This document shows, piece after piece, positions 1-5,582 of a stretch of DNA of 5,615 nt. The notes under the pieces were generated by a model. The model did no database searches and was not told where the DNA came from. It saw only the letters and a program-made list of their open reading frames with translations. The stretch is from Faecalicatena fissicatena (GTDB taxonomy: Bacteria; Bacillota; Clostridia; Lachnospirales; Lachnospiraceae), in NCBI GenBank assembly GCA_001028025.1, contig LDAQ01000077.1:1-5615 (forward strand), written 5' to 3'. A program made the translations under genes and the position numbers. Positions within the stretch are counted from its first letter, which is position 1. The number at the start of each line of letters is the position of its first letter.

Positions 1-146
1 GCCGCTAATCAAAATCGGAGCCGGCATGGTGAACACCGCGGACACTTGCGAGAATTCTGATGAATTCTCACTGCGGGTCTGCTTGCTTCCAGGCCTTGTG
101 GGCCTGGAAGCAGTTCACATGCCGGCTCCGATTTTGATGAAGCGGC
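1..146. repeat. T-shaped inverted-repeat module 1 (long stem with two hairpins)
   Basis: The arms 8-28 and 118-138 are perfectly complementary over 21 bases. Pairing continues outward as 1-6 with 141-146, after a short irregularity, and inward as GTGAAC (29-34) with GTTCAC (113-118), with one bulged G. The stem encloses two hairpins. The first is GAGAATTC/GAATTCTC (50-57/62-69, loop TGAT), possibly propped by CCGC 36-39 with GCGG 73-76. The second is a perfect 12-bp stem, 84-95 with 101-112, loop TTGTG. The result is a three-way, T-shaped fold. The outermost pair starts at base 1, so the element may continue outside the window. No coding frame or T-run terminator accompanies it. It could be part of a structured RNA or a folded DNA element; the strand is unknown. 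Confidence 0.85.
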
Positions 147-421
147 ACTAATGCCCTGATACAGCATCCGGGAGAGGCATATTCCAATTCCGCACAGCTG
201 GTCGCATCCTGCCGGCAGTAAAACCCATTTCTTCCCGGGAGGACCTCAACGGGGGAGGCGGATTATGTGGAACTGGTGATACGCTATTTCGGAATTTACG
301 ATTCTACGGAGTATCCCTAGAATAAATTGATACTGCTGCCCCAAAACCTTCTGGCGCCAATTCTTTTACGCATATCCAACTCAATCCGCTGCCCCCGAAA
401 CTGCCGCCCGGATGAGGCCCA
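147..421. other. Gene-free spacer with weak long-range inverted pairing
   Basis: I see no credible gene here. The reading frame through about 240-318 encodes a short protein-like run, then meets a TAG, with no start or ribosome binding site. Some pairing is visible. CATCCGGG (165-172) is complementary to CCCGGATG (407-414). The segment 250-264 pairs with 383-397 at 14 of 15 positions, one of them G-T. TGGA (268-271) can pair with TCCA (375-378). These nest concentrically, so this may be a decayed or looser member of the same structural family as its neighbours. It may equally be chance pairing in a GC-rich spacer. Its right end overlaps the outermost base pairs of the next element. Confidence 0.4.
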
Positions 422-495
422 GCCTGGGGGACGCGGGATGCTTTGCCGGCGGCGGGAAGTGGTATGCTGATTTTTGAAGCCTCATAGCGTGCCCT

Positions 496-649
496 AGAAG
501 TTCTAGCCGCGAAAAAACCGCATCTTATGGAGGATAATTGATCTCCAAATCAATTATCCAGAGCGTCTGAGCTTAGAAAGCATCGGCTTTCTAAGTGAAT
601 ACATACGCTCGGTTCCATAAGATGCGGCTTTTTCGCGGCTAGAACTTCT
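496..649. repeat. Nested inverted-repeat module 2 (T-shaped, two hairpins)
   Basis: The arms 496-531 and 614-649 are 36 bases long with a single mismatch (517 against 628, A-C as read on the plus strand and G-U on the minus). TGCC 490-493 can add four pairs with GGCA 650-653. The stem opens directly into two hairpins. The first is a perfect 11-bp stem, 532-542 with 549-559. The second combines GAGCGT/ACGCTC (561-566/605-610) with a perfect 10-bp stem, 572-581/586-595, and loop ATCG. Almost every base is used, with very little unpaired sequence at the junction. This is the same plan as the module at 1-146, although the sequences differ. Confidence 0.85.
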
Positions 650-650
650 G

Positions 651-808
651 GCACATCGTAAAATAAGTAACTGGGGATTAAGCTGGAATAAATTTTCGAG
701 AGTGCTGCTCCACAAACGCAGGCGTAGCGGGCTACGCTGAGGCTTGTGGGGCAGTGCTATCGGAAATTTAGGCCTGCTTAATCCCCAGTTAATTATTAGA
801 CGATGTGC
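651..808. repeat. Nested inverted-repeat module 3 (long layered hairpin)
   Basis: The arms 651-683 and 776-808 match at 30 of 33 positions. Inside, TAAATTT (689-695) pairs with AAATTTA (764-770), extended by one G-T and one C-G pair. Next, 701-715 pairs with 744-758 over 15 consecutive positions, three of them G-T when read on the plus strand. Finally GCGTAG (722-727) pairs with CTACGC (732-737) across a CGGG loop. It begins one base after module 2 ends, and the GGCAC at the boundary could pair with either neighbour. Together the two modules fill the interior of the 413-890 stem. Confidence 0.85.
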
Positions 809-895
809 CTGGCTAAGCGGCCGGTTTCAAAAATCAGCATACCACTTCCCGCCGCCGGCAAAGCATCTCGCGTCCCCCAGGCGGACCTTATCCCC

Positions 896-2971
896 CTATG
901 ACTCCTCAGCTCTCGCTGCGATTTCTTTTTCCTGTACTTCTGTCGGAGCCTGCTCATATCTTGAGAATTCGTAAGCATATGTGCCGCGGCCTCCTGTCAT
1001 GGACCGGAGTACGGTGCAGTATCCAAACAGTCCGGTCATTGGAATATCTGCCTCAATGACCTGCTTGCCGCCTGCAATTGGGTTCATTCCCAACACACGG
1101 CCGCGTCTCTTGTTCAGATCTCCCATAACGTCTCCTGTATATTCATCCGGAACGGTAACCTTTAATGAAGCAATTGGCTCAAGGAGTACCGGGCCGGCTT
1201 CCATGAAGCCTTTCTTGAATGCCTGGACGGTTGCTGTCTTAAATGCCATCTCGGAGGAATCTACCGGATGGTAGGAACCATCATACAGAATTCCTTTTAC
1301 TCCTACTACCGGATATCCGGCAAGAGGGCCTTTTACTACAGAATCCTGCAGACCCTTTTCAACAGCTGGGAAGTAGTTCTTCGGAACAGCTCCGCCGACA
1401 ACCACTTCTTCAAATATGTATGGTGTATCCAGATCGCCGGACGGTTCAAATCTCATCTTAACATGACCGTACTGTCCATGTCCGCCTGACTGTTTCTTAT
1501 ACTTTGTATCCACATCAGATTTCTTGCGGATTGTCTCCCGGAATGCAACCTTCGGCATCTCCAGTGTTATCTCAACTTTGTATCTGTTTGCAAGCTTGCT
1601 TGCCGTAATCTCCAGATGCTGGTCCCCCATACCATAAAGTAAAGACTGACGGTTCTCACTGTCATTGACAGCCTTCAGTGTCATATCCTCGGCCATCATC
1701 TTAGCCAGGGCCTGTGAAACCTTATCATCATCTCCTTTATTCTTTACAGCATATTTCATATATGTATATGGGATCGAATAATCTGTCTTCGCATAAGAAA
1801 CCTGTGTACCCTTTGTAGAAAGAGTGTCTCCTGTTCTGGTGTTTGACAGTTTCGCAATGGCACCGATATCTCCTGCGAACAGCTCTGTAACTTCGGCCGG
1901 TTTATTGCCGCATATGGTATAAAGCTTGCCTGGCTTCTCTTCTGCATCCGTATCTGCATTGTAAAGGATATCATCTCCTTTTAATACACCGGAACAAACC
2001 TTGATAAAGGAATACTTTCCGATAAAGGGGTCGACCATAGTCTTAAAGACATAAGCGGTCTTTGCTTTTGAGAAGTCATAATTTGCTTCAAAAATGTCAT
2101 TGGTTGTTCTGTTAATTCCTGCACAGCTTCTTCTGTCCGGACTCGGGAAGAATCTTACAATATCTGAAAGAAGATTGGCAACCCCCTGTGCCTGAAGATT
2201 GGAACCCATGCCCACGGGAACAATATCCCCGTCCATAACTTCTGTACGCATGGCTGCACGGATCTCCTCAACAGAGAACTCTTCTCCTGCGAAATATCTC
2301 TCCATGAAATCTTCACTTGTCTCAGCCACTGCTTCCATCAGAGAATCTCTCAGGATCTCAAGGTTTGGCAGACAGTATTCCGGAATCTCACACTCTTCTC
2401 TATGTCCGATGTCCGTATATCTTCTGCCTGCATTCTTGATTACATTGATATAGCCAACCAGCTTCTCATTCTCGCGGATCGGCTGGAAATGCGGAGCAAT
2501 CTTCTTGCCGTATTTCTTTGTCAGATCCTCTACAACCTGACGGAAACTGGCATCATCCACATCCATCTCTGTCACATAGATCATACGCGGAAGGTTATAC
2601 TTGTCGCATAGCTCCCATGCCTTCTCTGTTCCGACCTGCACGCCGGCTTTTCCTGAAACCACAATGACAGCTGCATCTGCTGCACTGACTGCTTCCTCAA
2701 CTTCTCCGACAAAGTCAAAATATCCCGGCGTGTCCAGAATATTAATCTTGGCTTTCTCCCACTCGATAGGAATCAGAGATGTGCTGATTGAAAAACTGCG
2801 CTTCTGCTCTTCTTTATCAAAATCACTGACCGTATTAGAATCTGAAATCTTACCCATACGGTTTGTTGCCCCTGATACATACAACATCGCCTCTGCAAGG
2901 CTCGTCTTGCCACTCCCTCCGTGGCCAAGCAATACTACGTTTCTAATCTCGTCTGTTCTGTAAACCTTCAT
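896..2971 (-). CDS. fusA2: EF-G-2 type elongation factor G-like translational GTPase
   Basis: This is a cytoplasmic ribosome-associated GTPase of 691 residues, collinear with EF-G. The G1 loop is GHGGSGKT (16-23), where canonical EF-G has AHIDAGKT. G3 is DTPGYFDF (80-87), with Tyr84 where EF-G has its catalytic His. G4 is TEMD (134-137) instead of NKMD, and a G5-like GMGSN lies near 254-258. Domain II runs from about 304, domain IV carries GGHGQYGHV (496-504) and SYHPVDSS (566-573), and domain V starts near 596. These deviations match the EF-G-2 branch (Thermus thermophilus EF-G-2 is the solved example as I recall it) rather than the housekeeping fusA product. The exact role is unclear: auxiliary translocation, or a specialised or stress function, is possible. 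I chose the ATG because AAGGAGG sits 7 bases upstream. An in-frame GTG at 3031 would add 20 poorly conserved-looking residues. The stop is TAG at 896-898, beside the branched repeat. Confidence 0.93.
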   Translation of the reverse strand: MKVYRTDEIRNVVLLGHGGSGKTSLAEAMLYVSGATNRMGKISDSNTVSDFDKEEQKRSFSISTSLIPIEWEKAKINILDTPGYFDFVGEVEEAVSAADAAVIVVSGKAGVQVGTEKAWELCDKYNLPRMIYVTEMDVDDASFRQVVEDLTKKYGKKIAPHFQPIRENEKLVGYINVIKNAGRRYTDIGHREECEIPEYCLPNLEILRDSLMEAVAETSEDFMERYFAGEEFSVEEIRAAMRTEVMDGDIVPVGMGSNLQAQGVANLLSDIVRFFPSPDRRSCAGINRTTNDIFEANYDFSKAKTAYVFKTMVDPFIGKYSFIKVCSGVLKGDDILYNADTDAEEKPGKLYTICGNKPAEVTELFAGDIGAIAKLSNTRTGDTLSTKGTQVSYAKTDYSIPYTYMKYAVKNKGDDDKVSQALAKMMAEDMTLKAVNDSENRQSLLYGMGDQHLEITASKLANRYKVEITLEMPKVAFRETIRKKSDVDTKYKKQSGGHGQYGHVKMRFEPSGDLDTPYIFEEVVVGGAVPKNYFPAVEKGLQDSVVKGPLAGYPVVGVKGILYDGSYHPVDSSEMAFKTATVQAFKKGFMEAGPVLLEPIASLKVTVPDEYTGDVMGDLNKRRGRVLGMNPIAGGKQVIEADIPMTGLFGYCTVLRSMTGGRGTYAYEFSRYEQAPTEVQEKEIAARAEES

Positions 2972-2978
2972 GCTGCTG

Positions 2979-2985
2979 CCTCCTT
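2979..2985 (-). promoter_or_regulatory. Ribosome binding site fixing the EF-G-2 start
   Basis: AAGGAGG lies 7 bases before the ATG at 2971 on the minus strand. It decides the start against the longer GTG reading, which would place this motif inside the coding sequence. Confidence 0.85.
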
Positions 2986-3046
2986 GTGTGTCGTTATTAT
3001 GTGCATGGTTCCCATTATACTGGCCGCGCACACGTATTATGTGTAT

Positions 3047-3075
3047 ATTGTACTAAAAAAAACAGTCCATTACAA
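3047..3075 (-). promoter_or_regulatory. Putative sigma-A promoter of the EF-G-2 gene
   Basis: On the minus strand, TTGTAA (3070-3075) and TACAAT (3047-3052) are separated by 17 bases, a good vegetative promoter match (4/6 and 5/6). Transcription would start near 3040, leaving a leader of about 70 bases. A second TATAAT-like hexamer at 3014-3019 lacks a good -35. The rest of the 2972-3167 gap holds no gene. I see no convincing terminator for the upstream ATPase gene: the T-run at 3054-3061 (minus sense) has only a very weak stem before it. Confidence 0.6.
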
Positions 3076-3167
3076 CTCCTTTATGAATTTTTAACAAAGA
3101 ATTTAGGAGGAATTGGAGGGGAATAGTTGGCTAAGGGGCGCGTACGGGGAATGTTTTTCTGGGTTTA

Positions 3168-5039
3168 TCAGTTCTTTTTCTTCCACTTTAGGAGGAAGGC
3201 GGAGTTGATGATGACTACTACGGAACCGGCGTTGTGTATCAGGGCGCCTACTATGGGGTTGAGGATTCCGGTCATGGCCAGGATGATCGCTATAAAATTC
3301 AGGGTCATGGAGAAGGTCAGATTGCATTTTATCGTAAACATCATTCGTCTGGCGAGCAGGAGAAGGTGGGGGATTTCTTTTACTGCGTCGTTAACCAGTG
3401 CTATGTCGGCGGCGTCTACGGCGATGTCGCTGCCAATGCCTCCCATTGCAATTCCTACGCAGGCTTTTTTAAGCGCCGGGGCATCATTGATTCCATCACC
3501 TATCATGCAGATTGATTTATTCTCCTTTTGACTGATTTCGATGTAAGTTAGCTTATCTTCCGGAAGACAGTTAGCGCATACTTCCTCGATCGCAAGTTGT
3601 TTTGCTATGTGCCGGGCTGCATTGTCGTGGTCGCCGGTTAGCAGAACGGGGGTTATACCAGTCTGCTTGATTTGTTCAATCATGGCGGAGGATTCAGGGC
3701 GCAGTGTGTCTGACAGGGCAAGAAAGCCGGCCAGTTGTCCGTTTATGGCTATATAGATCACGGTGCAGCCTTTATTTAAATACTGACCGGCATCAGCCAG
3801 ATTCTGGGGGGTATAGAGGATCTGTTGCTCCTTCAGCAGTTCCACATTGCCGGCTATGATTTCTTTTCCGTCCACAGCTGCTATCACACCGCGTCCGGGC
3901 AGCATCTGAAAGTGTTCCACAGGTGTTACATCCCTTCCGGAAGAGGTGCGGTAACAACGGACAACAGCTTTTCCGAGCGGGTGTTCCGAACGCATCTCTG
4001 CACTGGCTGCCAGAGAGTAAAGGCTTTCTTCCCTGATGTCTGTCAGAAAGCTTTGAACACTGATAACCTGCGGCGTCCCAAATGTCAGTGTTCCAGTCTT
4101 GTCAAAAGTGAATTTGGAGACAGAGGCCAGCCTTTCCAGTGCATCGCCCTCACGCACAAGAAAGCCGTGCCTTGTGGCATTTCCAATCGCGGCCATGATT
4201 GCTGTGGGTGTCGCCAGAACAAGCGCACAGGGACAGAAAACAACGAGAATTGTTACCGAACGGATGACTTCACCTGTGATGAACCATGTCAACGCCGCAG
4301 CGGTGAGTGCTATCACAACAATCCATGTGGCCCACCGGTCTGCAAGACCGACTATTTTGGCTTTCCCGGCATCGGCGGACTGAACCAGGCGAATCATGCG
4401 CTGGATGGAACTGTCCTCACCTACTTTTGCAGCCTTCATGTCAAAGGATCCGAACTGATTTACCGTGCCGCTGGATACCTCATCGCCCGGCCCCTTGTCT
4501 ACAGGGAGCGATTCCCCGGTCATCACCGCCTGATTAATGGAAGTCTGTCCTGAGTGTATGACGCCGTCTACCGGAACCGTTTCACCGGGCAGAATACGGA
4601 GTAAATCGCCTACTTTGACCTGCTCTGCTGGAATGATCTTCTCTTTTGCTCCCACAATGACCCGTGCAGTTCGGGGCGTCAGATGAACCAGTTTTTCAAT
4701 TCCCGCCCGTGCCTTAGCCACGGTTAAATCTTCCAGCAGTGCCCCCAGCTGCATAATAAAAGCCACCTCGCCTGCGGCAAAGTCCTCTCCTATGATGACA
4801 GACGCAATCAGAGCAATCGATACCAGTACGTCAGCCTTTATATCAAAGGCGGTAACAAGACCCATGACAGCCTCCAAGATAATAGGAATACCGCATAAAA
4901 GAATGGCAATCCACGCAGCATCAAAAGGAAGCGGTATCAGGCCGAAAATGCTGCTGATCAACGCCGCGGCTGAAATTAACAGCAGCATAATCTCTTTCTT
5001 CGTGCCTCCCCATTCCAAAAATGTTTCTAATCTCTGCAT
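3168..5039 (-). CDS. Heavy-metal-translocating P1B-type ATPase (efflux pump)
   Basis: This is a membrane pump of 623 residues that uses ATP to move a soft or transition metal ion, most likely outward. Visible motifs are the actuator TGES (174-177), the membrane metal site CPC (269-271), the phosphorylation site DKTGT (313-317), the P1B-specific SEHPLG (352-357), TGD (468-470) and GDGINDAP (514-521). Hydrophobic segments lie near 17-35, 42-63, 68-85, 88-102, 236-255, 258-283, 572-590 and 594-617. There is no N-terminal HMA domain or CxxC. The last two helices contain N573, N581 and HNAGS (602-606). They lack the YN and MxxSS residues expected of Cu(I) pumps, and the Asp of typical Zn/Cd pumps is also absent. 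The substrate is therefore open (Cu, Zn, Cd, Mn or other). GGAGG lies 6 bases before the ATG. Two CsoR-type boxes in its promoter indicate metal-induced expression. Confidence 0.93.
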   Translation of the reverse strand: MQRLETFLEWGGTKKEIMLLLISAAALISSIFGLIPLPFDAAWIAILLCGIPIILEAVMGLVTAFDIKADVLVSIALIASVIIGEDFAAGEVAFIMQLGALLEDLTVAKARAGIEKLVHLTPRTARVIVGAKEKIIPAEQVKVGDLLRILPGETVPVDGVIHSGQTSINQAVMTGESLPVDKGPGDEVSSGTVNQFGSFDMKAAKVGEDSSIQRMIRLVQSADAGKAKIVGLADRWATWIVVIALTAAALTWFITGEVIRSVTILVVFCPCALVLATPTAIMAAIGNATRHGFLVREGDALERLASVSKFTFDKTGTLTFGTPQVISVQSFLTDIREESLYSLAASAEMRSEHPLGKAVVRCYRTSSGRDVTPVEHFQMLPGRGVIAAVDGKEIIAGNVELLKEQQILYTPQNLADAGQYLNKGCTVIYIAINGQLAGFLALSDTLRPESSAMIEQIKQTGITPVLLTGDHDNAARHIAKQLAIEEVCANCLPEDKLTYIEISQKENKSICMIGDGINDAPALKKACVGIAMGGIGSDIAVDAADIALVNDAVKEIPHLLLLARRMMFTIKCNLTFSMTLNFIAIILAMTGILNPIVGALIHNAGSVVVIINSAFLLKWKKKN

Positions 5040-5052
5040 AATGCACCTCCAT

Positions 5053-5066
5053 TACCCATTGGGGTA
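5053..5066. promoter_or_regulatory. CsoR-type operator box, proximal copy at the ATPase gene
   Basis: TACCCATTGGGGTA is an inverted repeat, TACC-N4-GGGGTA on the plus strand. It lies just downstream of the expected transcription start and just upstream of the ribosome binding site of the ATPase gene. The pattern resembles known Gram-positive CsoR operators, such as that of Bacillus subtilis copZA, with a TACCC...GGGGGTA core. A repressor here would block initiation or early elongation. Confidence 0.75.
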
Positions 5067-5073
5067 TAGGTAT

Positions 5074-5102
5074 ATTATACCTATAGGGGTATAGGCTGTC
5101 AA
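5074..5102 (-). promoter_or_regulatory. Consensus sigma-A promoter of the ATPase gene
   Basis: On the minus strand, a perfect TTGACA (5097-5102) and a perfect TATAAT (5074-5079) are spaced by 17 bases. Such a full-consensus promoter would be strong when unblocked, which fits tight control by a repressor whose box lies in the spacer. Transcription should start near 5067. Confidence 0.85.
5077..5093. promoter_or_regulatory. CsoR-type operator box inside the ATPase promoter
   Basis: The core TACCTATAGGGGTA (5078-5091) sits in a slightly longer inverted repeat, TATACC...GGGGTATA. It occupies most of the spacer between -35 and -10 and overlaps the -10 hexamer. Bound repressor would directly exclude RNA polymerase. 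It matches the other two boxes of this window in spacing and half-sites. Confidence 0.8.
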
Positions 5103-5109
5103 GAGAATG

Positions 5110-5146
5110 AAAAAGAAGCCATCCGTATTGACTGGCTGGCTTCTTT
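5110..5146 (-). terminator. Rho-independent terminator after csoR
   Basis: In minus-strand sense, AAAGAAGCCA (5146-5137) pairs perfectly with TGGCTTCTTT (5121-5112) across a 15-base loop, and the T-tract reaches 5110. It lies between the csoR stop and the -35 of the ATPase promoter, so the two genes are separate transcription units. Confidence 0.8.
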
Positions 5147-5156
5147 CATACATTAT

Positions 5157-5432
5157 TTAATTCATATTAGCAAAACGCTCCACAGCCTTTGTAAAGCTGG
5201 CAATCGTCTGATCTGCATCGCCATGTTCGATCCCATCCCGGACACAATGCTTGATATGTCCCTCTAAAACCACCTGCCCCGCTTTGTGGAGCGCAGATTT
5301 TGCAGCATTAATCTGGGCCAGAACATCTTCGCATGGGATATCCTCATCAATCATCCGGTCGATCGCCTGAACCTGTCCAATAATTTTCTTTAGCCGCCGA
5401 TGCAGGTTATCGGCATCCATACACTGTTTCAT
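5157..5432 (-). CDS. csoR: CsoR/RcnR-family metal-sensing transcriptional repressor
   Basis: This is a small cytoplasmic all-helical DNA-binding repressor of 91 residues, the normal family length. Family members release DNA on binding a metal ion. The N-terminal LHRRLKKIIGQVQAIDRMI (10-28) is the conserved helix region carrying basic residues. Cys34, His59 and Cys63 reproduce the spacing of the Cu(I)-binding Cys-His-Cys triad of Mycobacterium CsoR (36, 61, 65). The same triad also occurs in the nickel sensor InrS, so copper is likely but not proven. The residue before Cys34 is Pro, not the Tyr of Mycobacterium CsoR, and an extra Cys4 lies near the N-terminus. I chose the ATG at 5432 because GGAGG lies 8 bases upstream; an upstream in-frame start at 5480 would lie within the promoter. 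Its own operator (5447-5460) implies autoregulation, and it probably also controls the downstream ATPase. Confidence 0.9.
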   Translation of the reverse strand: MKQCMDADNLHRRLKKIIGQVQAIDRMIDEDIPCEDVLAQINAAKSALHKAGQVVLEGHIKHCVRDGIEHGDADQTIASFTKAVERFANMN

Positions 5433-5446
5433 TCTGATTCCTCCAA

Positions 5447-5460
5447 TACCATAAGGGGTA
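5447..5460. promoter_or_regulatory. CsoR-type operator box at csoR
   Basis: TACCATAAGGGGTA has the same TACC-N4-GGGGTA layout as the two boxes at the ATPase promoter. It lies between the expected start site of csoR transcription and its ribosome binding site, which suggests autorepression. Confidence 0.75.
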
Positions 5461-5467
5461 CTTGTAT

Positions 5468-5496
5468 ATACTATATCCAAAAAGCAGTAATGTCAA
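5468..5496 (-). promoter_or_regulatory. Putative sigma-A promoter of csoR
   Basis: On the minus strand a perfect TTGACA (5491-5496) is followed after 17 bases by TAGTAT (5468-5473), giving a start near 5461. TATAGT two bases earlier is an alternative -10 with short spacing. The operator begins right at the predicted start. Confidence 0.65.
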
Positions 5497-5570
5497 TGCT
5501 GCGTAACAGTTTAGACTTGACATGCTGCGTAACAGTTTAGACTTGTCTGAACTGTTACAATACTGCAGCA
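5496..5570. repeat. Tandem direct repeat plus inverted copy forming a hairpin
   Basis: A 24-base unit occurs twice in tandem (5496-5519 and 5522-5545, period 26), each copy containing GTAACAGTTTAGAC. A third, inverted copy, GTCTGAACTGTTAC (5545-5558), differs by one base. The second and third copies form a stem, 5529-5540 with 5547-5558, with one T-G pair on the plus strand. TGCTGC (5523-5528) can add pairs with GCAGCA (5565-5570) across a bulge. No T-run follows on either side, so it is not an ordinary terminator. The first copy touches the -35 hexamer of csoR. Confidence 0.85.
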
Positions 5571-5582
5571 AACAGCCTCCTG

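Larger units (their letters stand above)
413..890. repeat. Large branched inverted repeat enclosing two nested modules
   Basis: The core arms 422-478 and 826-882 are 57 bases each, with 56 Watson-Crick pairs and one G-T pair (436/868). Inward the stem continues as 479-488 with 812-821 (8 of 10 paired, after a 4-base bulge). Outward it continues as roughly 413-420 with 883-890. Inside sit two further long-armed modules, 496-649 and 651-808, only one base apart, so the fold is a three-way junction whose two branches are themselves long hairpins. The right edge is a few bases from the stop codon of the EF-G-like gene. No transposase, terminal duplication or T-run is visible. Candidates are a large structured RNA, a 3'-UTR structure of the neighbouring gene, or a non-autonomous mobile DNA element. 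I do not recognise a known family. Confidence 0.85.

Noticed and set aside
240..318. Protein-like run (about ADYVELVIRYFGIYDSTEYP) as a gene relic
   Set aside because: It ends at a TAG, has no start or ribosome binding site, is very short, and part of it takes part in inverted pairing. I could not link it to a family.
1..890. CRISPR array or integron attC array
   Set aside because: There are no regularly spaced direct repeats with unique spacers, no attC core triplets and no gene cassettes. The repeats are inverted and differ in sequence between modules.
744..974. Plus-strand open frame of 76 codons across the branched repeat and EF-G-2 3' end
   Set aside because: It spans inverted-repeat arms and the antisense of a real gene, has no convincing ribosome binding site, and the residues look non-protein-like.
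2972..3031. Twenty-codon N-terminal extension of EF-G-2 from a GTG at 3031
   Set aside because: The extension contains the AAGGAGG ribosome binding site of the inner ATG, and the family starts close to the G1 loop.
3054..3075. Terminator for the ATPase gene at the T-run upstream of EF-G-2
   Set aside because: The only stem before the T-run is about three base pairs, and the same bases fit better as the -35 and spacer of the EF-G-2 promoter.
3127..3531. Plus-strand frame of 134 codons starting TTG GCT AAG just after GGAGG-like sequence
   Set aside because: The purine-rich upstream stretch resembles a ribosome binding site, but almost the entire frame is antisense to the conserved C-terminal part of the ATPase, so it is most likely a shadow.
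3825..4553. Plus-strand frame of 242 codons
   Set aside because: It lies wholly antisense to the ATPase core motifs, is rich in Cys and His without domain pattern, and has no start signal.
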